Notes: generated by a model not told the origin, from the sequence alone. Positions 1 to 6,926 are shown, counted from the stretch's first letter. The stretch is 16,700 nucleotides of DNA from Candidatus Methanofastidiosia archaeon (GCA_003558335.1 PWMA01000136.1:1-16700); one strand, 5' to 3'. Translations and numbers: made by a program.

Positions 1-36
1 TTCATATTTTTCTTGTATTATCCTTATACCTCCCAT
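1..36 (-). CDS. Possible 5' end of a gene running off the left edge
   Basis: An ATG at 36-34 on the minus strand opens a frame that stays open to the window edge, giving MGGIRIIQEKYE. The frame is also open upstream to a TGA about 24 bases before the ATG. There is no Shine-Dalgarno site in front of it, and twelve codons are too few for a family assignment. If real, it would be divergent from cgi121 with the AT-rich stretch 37-310 as shared promoter region. It could equally be chance or the inside of a gene starting at a non-ATG codon. Confidence 0.2.
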   Translation of the reverse strand, partial: MGGIRIIQEKYE

Positions 37-310
37 ATATTTCTTAGATATTACACGGGCAATTCATATTTAATTTCCTGATAATTCAATAGTGGTATTG
101 TAATATCACTTACGAATTATCATTATGGATAATCATTGTTTCCCATATGAGTTATCCATTAAATACTAATTTTATTAACTACTATATATAGTTTTCGGTT
201 AATAATGATAAACAATAGTTCTTTTAGGTTTCCAAAACATATTACCAATTGTAATTTTTAGTAACAATGCGCAACGATAATTTTTTAAGATAAGATTAGA
301 TGTTATTACT
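37..310. other. AT-rich intergenic region without a clear gene
   Basis: This stretch is very AT-rich, has stops in all frames and shows no convincing coding potential. Its one notable structure is an 8-bp perfect inverted repeat (125-132 with 152-159). Just upstream of cgi121, the run TTTTTTAAG at 281-289 sits 22-30 bases before the GTG start and could act as a weak TATA-like element for a leaderless transcript. I see no RNA gene or mobile-element end here. Confidence 0.5.
125..159. repeat. Inverted repeat ATGGATAA...TTATCCAT
   Basis: ATGGATAA at 125-132 is exactly reverse-complementary to TTATCCAT at 152-159, with a 19-base centre. An overlapping alternative hairpin uses ATTATC and GATAAT around 115-132. 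The arrangement could be an operator for the genes on either side or a weak RNA hairpin. In DNA this AT-rich, an 8-bp palindrome can arise by chance. Confidence 0.35.
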
Positions 311-760
311 GTGTTACTGGTATTTGAATCCCAAATTAAGGATAAGGAAAAACTAATTAAAAAATTAAAGAAAAATGGAGCTAAAGCTATTTTTGATGAA
401 AGTAAAACTTATGGCTTAAATCATATATCCATGGCTCTTTATCAAACAATTAGAGCTTTTGAGAATAACTCAAACTTTGCGAATGATTTTTCATTAGAGT
501 ATTTGATTAGACTTTCTGGAGAAAAACAGATTTCTAAAGCTTTAGAATTTGGAATAAAAGATAGAACTAATAGAATAGGGATAATTTTGGATGAAGAAAA
601 AAAAGATAGTATTATAGATATTCTGGGCCATCCTAAGACTCCTGGCAAATTTGATAAAGAATTTGTAAGAAAATATTTTAAAATAAAAGATATTAACAAT
701 CAAATGGAAGCTGAAAAAAAAATCTTTGAAAAGATTGCATTGTTAAATACAAAGACTTAA
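311..760 (+). CDS. cgi121: KEOPS complex subunit Cgi121
   Basis: Likely the Cgi121/TPRKB subunit of the KEOPS complex, which installs threonylcarbamoyl-adenosine (t6A) at position 37 of ANN-decoding tRNAs; in archaea Cgi121 binds Bud32 and helps recruit tRNA. The 149-residue length is usual for the family. Family-like features are the GLNHISMAL segment at residues 35-43, the RAF at 48-50, and above all SLEYLIRLSGEKQISKALE at 61-79, which matches the conserved 'LSLE-LLYxSGERQI-A' block, followed by GIKD. The start is GTG. An in-frame TAA at 278-280 limits the gene upstream, and there is no Shine-Dalgarno site, so the mRNA may be leaderless. It stands alone, tail to tail with a tRNA gene. The family call comes from motif recognition only. 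Confidence 0.8.
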   Translation: MLLVFESQIKDKEKLIKKLKKNGAKAIFDESKTYGLNHISMALYQTIRAFENNSNFANDFSLEYLIRLSGEKQISKALEFGIKDRTNRIGIILDEEKKDSIIDILGHPKTPGKFDKEFVRKYFKIKDINNQMEAEKKIFEKIALLNTKT

Positions 761-775
761 ACAAACAAACTACAG

Positions 776-848
776 CGGGCCTGAGGGGATTTGAACCCCT
801 GACCTCAGGGTCCGAAGCCCTGCGCCATATCCACTAGACCACAGGCCC
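776..848 (-). tRNA. tRNA-Arg (anticodon TCG)
   Basis: The minus strand folds into a complete 73-base cloverleaf. The acceptor stem GGGCCTG pairs with CAGGCCC, the anticodon stem CAGGG pairs with CCCTG around the loop CTTCGGA, and the T stem AGGGG pairs with CCCCT around TTCAAAT. The anticodon is TCG, reading CGA and related Arg codons. A20 in the D-loop and C35 in the anticodon are the usual arginine identity bases; the discriminator base is G. CCA is not encoded and no intron is seen in the anticodon loop. The D stem is short (three pairs, one of them G-T). Confidence 0.95.
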
Positions 849-870
849 ACATATGATTTTTAAATATAGA

Positions 871-882
871 GATATATAAATA
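871..882 (-). promoter_or_regulatory. TATA box for tRNA-Arg
   Basis: On the minus strand this reads TATTTATATATC, an archaeal TATA-box match centred about 27 bases upstream of the tRNA 5' end at 848. That is the spacing expected if transcription starts at or near the mature tRNA end. Confidence 0.55.
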
Positions 883-893
883 TATTCGAAATC

Positions 894-903
894 CTTAAAT
901 ATT
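894..903 (+). promoter_or_regulatory. TATA-like element for the PhoU/RCK_C gene pair
   Basis: TTAAATATTA lies about 47 bases upstream of the ATG at 946, predicting a start of transcription near 925. That would leave a short leader holding the Shine-Dalgarno site AGGAGAG (933-939), six bases before the ATG. Confidence 0.45.
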
Positions 904-945
904 AATATAAAAAAGTTTTATTAGACTCTTTTAGGAGAGAAGCTA

Positions 946-1560
946 ATGGCCAAAAGACGTAAAGTATCAAGACCTTTTAAGTATAAACCTATAAGTGTAA
1001 AAGATCTATTGGTAGAGATGAAAGATATTTCAGAACTAATGGTAGATTTAGCCTATTCTTCCATCCTTTTCAAAAATAAGGAAATAGCAGAAGACGTTAT
1101 AGAACTTGAAAGCAGAATGGATGAATTAAATTATAGAATAAGAATAACAGCGATGCTTGCTTCAAGAAGTGTTGAGGACGCAGAAAGAATTTCTGCAGTA
1201 TTACAATTTGCCTCTGCTTCTGAAAAGATATCAAACGCAGCAGGAGATCTATCCAATATCATAATAAGAGATATGAAGGTGCACCCAATTGTTTATGAAG
1301 CACTCGAAGACGCTGAACAAATTATAGAAAAGTATGAAGTATCTTCAAAATCAAAATTAGCCAATATGACTCTGAAAAGAGCAGAACTTGGTTCTAAAAT
1401 CGGAACTTATATAATTGCTGTAAAAAGAAAAACTTCAATAAAGTATAATCCTTCCAAGGGATTTGTTATTAGGGAAGGGGATATTTTAATTGCAAGAGGA
1501 AGTAATACAGGGTTAGAAATATTAAAAAGTATATGCAGTGGTATAAAAACAAAATGGTGA
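946..1560 (+). CDS. PhoU-like / TrkA-C (RCK_C) domain protein, copy 1
   Basis: A cytosolic two-domain protein like archaeal COG3273 members. Residues about 18-115 form a PhoU-like helical domain (VKDLLVEMKDISELMVDLAY, then a second helical repeat around 75-115). Residues about 145-200 form an RCK_C/TrkA_C ligand-binding domain (LGSKIGTYIIAVKR, FVIREGDILIARGSNTGLE). Family members are often found beside MgtE-type Mg2+ transporters or other ion transporters and are thought to regulate ion flux; no transporter is present here. The basic N-terminus (AKRRKVSRPFKYK) is a notable extension. The start is fixed by AGGAGAG at 933-939. The stop at 1560 is one base from the next start, and the neighbour is a paralogue, so the two probably act as a heteromeric pair. 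The ligand is unknown. Confidence 0.8.
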   Translation: MAKRRKVSRPFKYKPISVKDLLVEMKDISELMVDLAYSSILFKNKEIAEDVIELESRMDELNYRIRITAMLASRSVEDAERISAVLQFASASEKISNAAGDLSNIIIRDMKVHPIVYEALEDAEQIIEKYEVSSKSKLANMTLKRAELGSKIGTYIIAVKRKTSIKYNPSKGFVIREGDILIARGSNTGLEILKSICSGIKTKW

Positions 1561-1561
1561 T

Positions 1562-2137
1562 ATGATGGAGACAGATATGGCTGATGTATTAACTCAGATG
1601 AAAAATAATTCAGAACTAATGGTTGCCCTATCTTATACTGCACTTTTATACAACAACAGATACATAGCAGAGGAAGTAATCGAACTTGAAGAGATCGTAG
1701 ATAAACTCAACTATGAAATGGGTAAAAAAATATTAAGTAAAGCATCTAAAGTTAGCACTCCTGAAGATTTACTAAGCTTAATCCATATCACAGAAGCAAC
1801 TGAAGCTATAGCAGATGCAGCTGCTGAAATAGCAGATATTGTAACAAGAGGTATTGATGCCCATCCCATATTCAAAGAGGCTATGAAAGAAACAGATCAA
1901 ATAATTGCTAGAGTTAAAATATGTTCAAAATCAATTATAATAGATAAAACTTTCCAAGAAATAAAATTGCAAAGTAAAACTGGCATATACATATTTCTTG
2001 TTAAAAGAGATAAAGACTATATCTATTCACCAAAAAAGAACTTCACAGTGCGAGAAGGCGATATACTCTATGGTATCGGTATGGAAAGTGGAGTAGAAAA
2101 ACTACAAGAACTTGCTAATTGCAAGCCTCAGATTTAA
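1562..2137 (+). CDS. PhoU-like / TrkA-C (RCK_C) domain protein, copy 2
   Basis: A paralogue of the preceding gene with the same layout. It has a PhoU-like helical domain (MADVLTQMKNNSELMVALSY, then AIADAAAEIADIVTRG) and a C-terminal RCK_C domain (SKTGIYIFLVKRDK, FTVREGDILYGIGMESGVEKL). It lacks the basic N-terminal extension of copy 1. Three in-frame ATGs lie close together. The one at 1577 has GGAG six bases upstream (1567-1570) and is the better-supported start; the first ATG at 1562 is almost joined to the upstream stop. The 3' end overlaps the convergent DUF373 gene by 23 bases. RCK_C domains bind small ligands, in bacteria including c-di-AMP, but the ligand cannot be read from the sequence. 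Confidence 0.78.
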   Translation: MMETDMADVLTQMKNNSELMVALSYTALLYNNRYIAEEVIELEEIVDKLNYEMGKKILSKASKVSTPEDLLSLIHITEATEAIADAAAEIADIVTRGIDAHPIFKEAMKETDQIIARVKICSKSIIIDKTFQEIKLQSKTGIYIFLVKRDKDYIYSPKKNFTVREGDILYGIGMESGVEKLQELANCKPQI

Positions 2138-3176
2138 TTTTTAATTTTAATTTACCAGTTAATCTCATGAATACTACTGTAAGTCCACCTGCTATAACTA
2201 GATAAATCATTAAACTTTCTAGAGAGATAGATCCTAATATAAAATTAGCAGACTGATACAAAATAAATGAGAATACTGCAGTGAAAAATGTTAGTGCAAG
2301 AGTACTTATTACTTCCTTCTTATTTGTGGAATAAGCTTCTAAGAATCTACCAAACATTGCTATTGCAAAGGCAACGTATATTAATTCCATTCTTGATAAA
2401 ATAGTTGCTATAACTAATGGGATACTTTGCCAAGTTGGAAACTGGATTAAGTAGTAGTAACTTTGCCATACACCTATGATACCTAATAATAAAGCAATAA
2501 GATAAAAAACGAATCCCACTCTTTTTGGGGAAAATTCTTTCTTTAACAAATTATCGAGTCCAAATCCTTTGAAAAACAGATAGATTCCTAAAACAAACAA
2601 GAAACCAAACCATCCTATCTGGGGTTGTCCTAATAAAAAAGCGACGCCAAAAAGTAAAAAGACTATTCCAGGAATACCCAATACAAGACCTGCAAGTTTA
2701 CGATCTTCCATTACTTCTCTTATATACCTATGAAGTATGAAATAAGTCTCTTCAATAGTTTCACTTTGCTGTATAACTATCCTATCTATGGATATTATTG
2801 GAACTTTTGATTGGATAGCCGGCAAGATATTCTCATCTTCGCGCCCATCTGTCACAAGAATTACGCCTTTTAACTTTATTTTTTTAAGAACTAGATCAAG
2901 TTGGTCAGATATTTTTATATCCGATTTTACACCAACTTCAGCATCTCCAGTAAGGGCTACAACTTCACAAGGTTTATCTTCATTTTTTAGTTTTCGAAAA
3001 ACTTGAATCGATCTAAAAAGAACGTTTGTATCAGACTCTGTAGGATCAGAAGTACCGAGTTCAATGGCTGCATTTAGGATATTTTTTTCTCCAATTATTG
3101 GCCCTTTAATACCTGTTTTCACTCCCAAATCATTATCTCTATCGACCGAGAGCACTAATATTTTTTTCTCAACCAT
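2115..3176 (-). CDS. DUF373 family archaeal membrane protein
   Basis: A clear member of the archaeal DUF373 family, whose biochemical function is unknown. The soluble N-terminal part (residues about 5-155) carries the family motifs LVLSVDRDNDLGVKTGIKGP, a TDG-EDE-ILP block near 110-120, and IVIQQSETIEETYF near 134-147. The rest is a membrane domain with about six hydrophobic spans (roughly 163-184, 189-206, 221-238, 254-277, 291-313 and 322-340). I chose the ATG at 3176; a TTG directly in front of it at 3179 is also possible. GGTAGAG upstream is a plausible ribosome site. The start lies inside the end of the thiamine-binding-like gene, so the two are translationally coupled. The last gene of a three-gene operon, it overlaps the convergent gene at 2137. 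Confidence 0.85.
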   Translation of the reverse strand: MVEKKILVLSVDRDNDLGVKTGIKGPIIGEKNILNAAIELGTSDPTESDTNVLFRSIQVFRKLKNEDKPCEVVALTGDAEVGVKSDIKISDQLDLVLKKIKLKGVILVTDGREDENILPAIQSKVPIISIDRIVIQQSETIEETYFILHRYIREVMEDRKLAGLVLGIPGIVFLLFGVAFLLGQPQIGWFGFLFVLGIYLFFKGFGLDNLLKKEFSPKRVGFVFYLIALLLGIIGVWQSYYYLIQFPTWQSIPLVIATILSRMELIYVAFAIAMFGRFLEAYSTNKKEVISTLALTFFTAVFSFILYQSANFILGSISLESLMIYLVIAGGLTVVFMRLTGKLKLKIKSEACN

Positions 3177-3474
3177 CAAACTCTACCATTTTATTTTTTA
3201 CTGAGTCTATTTTATCTTGTAGTGATGACTTCTTATCTATTCTATAATCAATTTTTATGTTAGTTATAATTCTTTCTACTCCCATTTCAAATATTAGATT
3301 ATGTGAATATCCTATTAATGCAGATATCTCATTCCATTCTCCTTCTATAATTGTGCCCATAGGGGTTAATTGATATTCCAAGCCACTTTTTTCTATGTTT
3401 TTTATTACCTTGGCTACATATCGGCTAAGAGAAGTTCCATCTCCAATGGGGACAAAAGATACTTCAACTATCAA
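3169..3474 (-). CDS. MTH1187/YkoF-like thiamine-binding family protein (DUF77)
   Basis: A 101-residue protein of the MTH1187 family (PF01910). These are ferredoxin-fold proteins that form oligomers and, in characterised members, bind thiamine or its pyrimidine precursor. Motifs seen are IVEVSFVPIGDGTSLSRYV at the N-terminus, LTPMGTIIEGEW at 36-47, and RIITNIKIDYRID at 68-80. The start is TTG at 3474. An excellent AGGAGG (3486-3481) six bases upstream supports it strongly, and the TTG overlaps the TGA stop of the coiled-coil gene (TTGA). No thiamine gene or riboswitch is visible nearby, so the role in this operon with a DUF373 membrane protein is unknown. Confidence 0.82.
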   Translation of the reverse strand: MIVEVSFVPIGDGTSLSRYVAKVIKNIEKSGLEYQLTPMGTIIEGEWNEISALIGYSHNLIFEMGVERIITNIKIDYRIDKKSSLQDKIDSVKNKMVEFDG

Positions 3475-4337
3475 ATATTTCCTCCTGCTTGAAGAATTTT
3501 CAGTTCATCTAACGTTAATTTCTCTCCATTTTTAAATTTTTCTAAAATATCTTCACTTTTTTTTGATAATTCTTTTTTCTTTTCCTTTATCTTTTTTTCT
3601 TTTTCTTGTTTTTGTGCTTTTCTTGAATTAATTTCTAATCCTTTAAGTTTAGCCCTTAATTCCCTAATCTTATCATAGTATTCATCGACATTTTTTTTCT
3701 TTTCAATGTAATTATTATGTATGGCATCGGCTTCTTTTTTTATATCCTCAGAGCTATTAAAATAGTAAATCATGCGCTCATGATATTTAGTAGATTCATC
3801 AGATAGTTCCAAAACTTTTTTATGGTATTCTTCAGAATTCTTTTTTAATATCTCTAAATCTTTTCGAGAAAAATCGGCTTCTTTAGAAAGTTCTTCATAA
3901 TTTTTAGATTTTTTTAGATCTTTCTTTAAATCCTTTATCATATCAACAAGTTTTCTTTCTTTGTCCAATGAAAGAACTTCAGTTTCAAGTTTCCACTCAA
4001 TGCTATCTATCTGTTTTTCAATAGTGGAAGAAGAAGATATATCCTTATTTTTTGTCGCTTCTTTAATTTTACTTAAAGATTCATATATTTTTTTTAGTTT
4101 GGAACTATTTTCCTCACGTAAATCTTTGTATTTCTTTGTTTCTTCATTAACTTTATCCCTTAATTCCTTGTTTTCCTTTCCTTTCTTAATTAATTCAGAA
4201 AACTTAGCATTTTTTTCATCTCTTTTTTGTTTTAAACTAAGTAGTTCTTTTTTGTATGATTCTGCCTCAATTTCAAGAGACTTTAGTTCATTTGAAATTT
4301 TTATAATTTCGTCGTTTGCTGAATCTTCCAAAGCCAT
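3471..4337 (-). CDS. Archaeal coiled-coil protein, COG1340-like
   Basis: A 288-residue, highly charged (Lys/Glu-rich) protein that is almost entirely predicted coiled coil from about residue 9 to 255. It resembles the archaeal COG1340 family, which is sometimes wrongly labelled phosphoserine phosphatase. The C-terminus ends in a compact segment, KNGEKLTLDELKILQ, typical of that family. There is no signal peptide or membrane segment. Function is unknown; such proteins are presumed structural or scaffolding. First gene of the operon with the thiamine-binding-like and DUF373 genes. The ATG at 4337 follows a TATA-like stretch at about 4361-4368, so the mRNA may be leaderless. GAGGT touches the ATG and would instead suit an in-frame TTG at 4331, so the exact start is uncertain. 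Confidence 0.75.
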   Translation of the reverse strand: MALEDSANDEIIKISNELKSLEIEAESYKKELLSLKQKRDEKNAKFSELIKKGKENKELRDKVNEETKKYKDLREENSSKLKKIYESLSKIKEATKNKDISSSSTIEKQIDSIEWKLETEVLSLDKERKLVDMIKDLKKDLKKSKNYEELSKEADFSRKDLEILKKNSEEYHKKVLELSDESTKYHERMIYYFNSSEDIKKEADAIHNNYIEKKKNVDEYYDKIRELRAKLKGLEINSRKAQKQEKEKKIKEKKKELSKKSEDILEKFKNGEKLTLDELKILQAGGNI

Positions 4338-4422
4338 ACCTCAAAAGATAAATTATAGAATCATTTATAATTATTTTGGTTATATCAGTAAATGATATAT
4401 ATCTCTCTCTTTAATTAAGCTT
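4338..4422. promoter_or_regulatory. Divergent promoter region
   Basis: This 85-base gap holds promoters for both flanking genes. On the plus strand GATATATA at 4394-4401 lies 22-29 bases before the ATG at 4423, with no Shine-Dalgarno site, fitting a leaderless transcript. On the minus strand TTATAAAT at about 4361-4368 lies a similar distance from the ATG at 4337. The close spacing could let one regulator affect both operons. Confidence 0.5.
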
Positions 4423-5844
4423 ATGTCTCTTATTTTCGGAGCAGGCAGAATTGGATATGCAGTAGCTTTAGTGTTAAAAAGTAGGGGCAAAGAAGTAGTG
4501 GTCATAGATAAAAACATTAAGGCCTTAAATAGAGCAAAAAATATTGGTTGTCATACCTATCTTTATGATTTTACCAAATCATTTAGTCTAATGGAAATAA
4601 CTATATCAAAATTTAAAGAGATAATTATTACCACTTCTAATTACAAGACCAATATTGAAGCTTTAAAAATTTTAAGAGAACTAAATAAAGAAGCTTTTAT
4701 AATAACGAATGCCCCAAGTTCGGAACATGTGCCAGGCCTTATGAGAATGGGTGCAGATTTTGTTGTAACACCAGATCGCTCTATGGCACAAATAATAATA
4801 AATCAGTTAGAATTATCTCATTCTTGGAGAAATAAAGAATTATTGTTAAAAGTTCTTGAAAATTCTAAATCTTTGGCAATTGTAACACATGACAATCCTG
4901 ATCCAGATGCAATGTCTAGTGCATATGCCCTTAAAGTGATCGCAGAAAGCCTTAACATAAAAGCAGATATTTATCATGGTGGTGAGATTGGGCATGAAGG
5001 AAACAAGATGATGGTCGAACTTTTAAAATGGGACTTTAAAAAAATAAATGAATACAAAAAATTTATACTAAAAGAGTATGACAAAATTGCATTGATAGAT
5101 TTACCAAATCTTTCTAACACCACAATATTTCCCTCTGAAACAAACCCAAATATTATAATTGACCATCATTATACTGAAGAAGTAGAGTTAGATGCAGAGT
5201 TTGTCGATATAAGGCCTAAGGTTGGAGCTACGGCAACAATTATGACTTCTTACCTAAGGGATTTTGAAATTAAATTAAATGAAGAATTGGCCACAGGATT
5301 GATGTATGGTATTCTAGTAGATACTAATAACTTTAAAAGAAATTTTGAAAAAGATGATATGGAAGCTGTACACTATTTAAAATCTAAAATTAATGGTGAA
5401 CTTTTAAATATTATCGAAAATCCTAACATTTCTTCAAATACCTTTGATGTATTGTCAAAGGCGATAAATAACAAAAAAATATACGATAGACATGTTGTTT
5501 CTAATGTTGGATATATAGAAACTAAAGAATCCTTATCCCAAGCTGCCGATCTACTGCTAAAACTTGAAAGTATAACAGTGTCTTTAGTTATTGGAATAAT
5601 TGAAGAATATGTTTACATATCTGCTAGATCAAGGGATAAGAACATTGATATTAGCAAGATAATTACAAAAACCTTTTCGAAAATGGGATCTGCAGGAGGG
5701 CATATGAACTTTGCAGCGGCAAAGATATCTCTCGGAGAATTTTCATATACTGAAGATAAAGATATGTTAGTAAAAATAATTGGAGATACTGTCTCAGAAT
5801 ACTATTTCAAAACTTTAAAATATAATAATAAGAATTTAACATAG
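4423..5844 (+). CDS. RCK_N (TrkA-N) - DHH - DHHA1 fusion phosphoesterase
   Basis: A 473-residue cytosolic protein with three parts. Residues 1-130 are a Rossmann RCK_N domain (IFGAGRIGYAVA at 4-15, acidic residue D29 for dinucleotide binding, GADFVVTPD at 110-118). Residues about 145-320 are a DHH phosphoesterase domain with all metal-binding motifs: HDNPDPDAMSSA at 156-167, D226 in LIDLP, DHH at 247-249, D300 in DTNNF. Residues about 340-460 are a DHHA1 substrate domain with GSAGGHMNFAAA at 422-433. DHH-DHHA1 proteins of this type (NrnA/GdpP-like) cleave nano-RNA, pAp or cyclic dinucleotides such as c-di-AMP; which substrate applies here cannot be decided. No RCK_C domain follows the RCK_N. 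A leaderless start is likely from a TATA box at 4394-4401. Confidence 0.85.
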   Translation: MSLIFGAGRIGYAVALVLKSRGKEVVVIDKNIKALNRAKNIGCHTYLYDFTKSFSLMEITISKFKEIIITTSNYKTNIEALKILRELNKEAFIITNAPSSEHVPGLMRMGADFVVTPDRSMAQIIINQLELSHSWRNKELLLKVLENSKSLAIVTHDNPDPDAMSSAYALKVIAESLNIKADIYHGGEIGHEGNKMMVELLKWDFKKINEYKKFILKEYDKIALIDLPNLSNTTIFPSETNPNIIIDHHYTEEVELDAEFVDIRPKVGATATIMTSYLRDFEIKLNEELATGLMYGILVDTNNFKRNFEKDDMEAVHYLKSKINGELLNIIENPNISSNTFDVLSKAINNKKIYDRHVVSNVGYIETKESLSQAADLLLKLESITVSLVIGIIEEYVYISARSRDKNIDISKIITKTFSKMGSAGGHMNFAAAKISLGEFSYTEDKDMLVKIIGDTVSEYYFKTLKYNNKNLT

Positions 5845-5990
5845 TTGTTATCTCTGAAGAATAAATGGTAGTTGAAAACTCGTTTTATAGTAAATTTAAC
5901 CCTTAACTTAGGTAAACTCAAAATATTCTTAACATTTTAAAAAATTTCTATAAGCATATTTAAGTTAGATCGTCAATATATTTAGCTAAA

Positions 5991-6006
5991 TCAAAAGATA
6001 AAAAAG
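5991..6006 (-). terminator. Oligo-T terminator after the small membrane protein gene
   Basis: On the minus strand, nine or more bases after the TAA of the 52-aa gene, the sequence reads CTTTTTTATCTTTTGA. Such T-rich runs on the coding strand are the usual archaeal termination signal. No hairpin is needed or seen. Confidence 0.4.
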
Positions 6007-6014
6007 ATTTATTT

Positions 6015-6173
6015 TTATTTTTTTGGAATAGATTGGGGCACATATTGAGTAGTTCTTTCATTTCCTTTCAAAGGAGGCTTGTTCAAATTATTTCTTTTTC
6101 TACTTAGCCCTTCGATTAAGGAAAATAGTACCAATATTCCTATTACAATAGCCATGAAAACATATAAATCCAT
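6015..6173 (-). CDS. Small single-span membrane protein (52 aa)
   Basis: This short gene encodes 52 residues. The N-terminal half is one hydrophobic span (about residues 4-20, VFMAIVIGILVLFSLI), followed by a basic stretch (SRKRNN) and a polar, proline-containing tail ending IPKK. The charge pattern suggests the N-terminus outside and the tail in the cytosol. AAGGTGA (6184-6178) ends four bases before the ATG, and a TATA box (6204-6216) lies at a suitable distance. A T-run follows the stop. Together these signals argue for a real gene rather than chance. I recognise no family. It lies downstream of, and on the same strand as, the lipoprotein gene, but with its own promoter. Confidence 0.65.
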   Translation of the reverse strand: MDLYVFMAIVIGILVLFSLIEGLSRKRNNLNKPPLKGNERTTQYVPQSIPKK

Positions 6174-6203
6174 ATAATCACCTTGTATTTGGTTTTAAAA
6201 AAA

Positions 6204-6216
6204 GATATATAAAATT
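6204..6216 (-). promoter_or_regulatory. TATA box for the small membrane protein gene
   Basis: On the minus strand this reads AATTTTATATATC. It lies in the 61-base gap after the lipoprotein gene and predicts transcription starting near 6184, leaving a leader of about 10 bases with the ribosome site AAGGTGA. Confidence 0.45.
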
Positions 6217-6234
6217 ATTGGTTTATCATAAATA

Positions 6235-6852
6235 TTATCCACATACCCTGCAACCGCTGCTTCCAGATCTGCTTCCTCCGGAGGATTCTGTTTCAATTCC
6301 CATTGATTCAAGATCCAACACCATCGAATTATAGATTTCTGTATCTACCGGTCCATGTCCGTCATTTGTTCTAAACCAATATTCAATTACCCCCTCTTTT
6401 GCCTTGGGTGCAATTTGATATAATTCATCATCACTCATAGGCAATATATATAGAATTCCTTCTTTTGGATCACTCAGTTTTTCATCATCTGCCCTATACA
6501 TTTCTCTTCTTGAGCCATTAATATAAACAAACACATACCGTGGAAGGTCTCCATCCGCATCAATATATTTTACTTGAAAGTTATAGGAAAAATCCCTATT
6601 TTTAAATGTAAAAAGTAAGATTCCATCTTTAAGCTCTGGAGGATTATTATCTTCTACCAAGGCAGGGGGCATAACTGTCTTACTTGTTTCAGCTTCATCC
6701 TCAAATACCTGTTCTTCACTTACTTCGTCCTCAATAATTTCCTCACCAACAGAATCAGCTGATATGTCACTGGTAATTTCTTGTTCTTGTGCACAACCTA
6801 AAAATCCAAGTACAAAAAACGATATGACAAATAAACTCAAAATTTTTTTCAT
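6235..6852 (-). CDS. Lipoprotein with acidic linker, extracellular beta domain and C-terminal CxxC tail
   Basis: The N-terminus is a lipoprotein signal peptide: KK, a hydrophobic core and the lipobox FLGC with C20 as the predicted lipid-anchored cysteine. Residues 21-58 are a strongly acidic linker, likely keeping the domain off the membrane. Residues about 68-180 look like an extracellular beta-sandwich of a type common in surface proteins: NNPPELKDG, YNFQVKYIDADGDLPRYVFVYINGS (an Asp-rich, possibly calcium-binding turn at 98-102), then GVIEYWFRTNDGHG. The tail is Gly/Ser-rich and ends CRVCG, a CxxC pair (C201, C204) at the very C-terminus. The start is fixed by GGAGG at 6863-6859. Its partner and substrate are unknown; the tail could bind metal or form a disulfide. 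Confidence 0.75.
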   Translation of the reverse strand: MKKILSLFVISFFVLGFLGCAQEQEITSDISADSVGEEIIEDEVSEEQVFEDEAETSKTVMPPALVEDNNPPELKDGILLFTFKNRDFSYNFQVKYIDADGDLPRYVFVYINGSRREMYRADDEKLSDPKEGILYILPMSDDELYQIAPKAKEGVIEYWFRTNDGHGPVDTEIYNSMVLDLESMGIETESSGGSRSGSSGCRVCG

Positions 6853-6900
6853 GAAGTTCCTCCATTATTATAAATCTATTAATTGCTATTAAAGTTATAA

Positions 6901-6909
6901 TATATTTAA
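6901..6909 (-). promoter_or_regulatory. TATA box for the lipoprotein gene
   Basis: On the minus strand TTAAATATA matches the archaeal TATA consensus well. It predicts transcription near 6880, giving a leader of about 28 bases that holds GGAGG six bases before the ATG. Confidence 0.55.
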
Positions 6910-6926
6910 GCCTTTTTATTAACAGA

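Noticed and set aside
442..699. An 85-aa minus-strand frame opposite cgi121
   Set aside because: It is antisense to a gene with clear Cgi121 motifs and has no ribosome site or family likeness.
3961..4395. A 144-aa plus-strand frame rich in Ser, Phe and Leu
   Set aside because: It is the antisense shadow of the Lys/Glu-rich coiled-coil gene; such strings arise from AAA/GAA codons read backwards.
5845..6014. Possible small gene or RNA downstream of the RCK-DHH gene
   Set aside because: Plus-strand frames are very short (an ATG frame at about 5865 has 13 codons) and no stable structure or promoter stood out.
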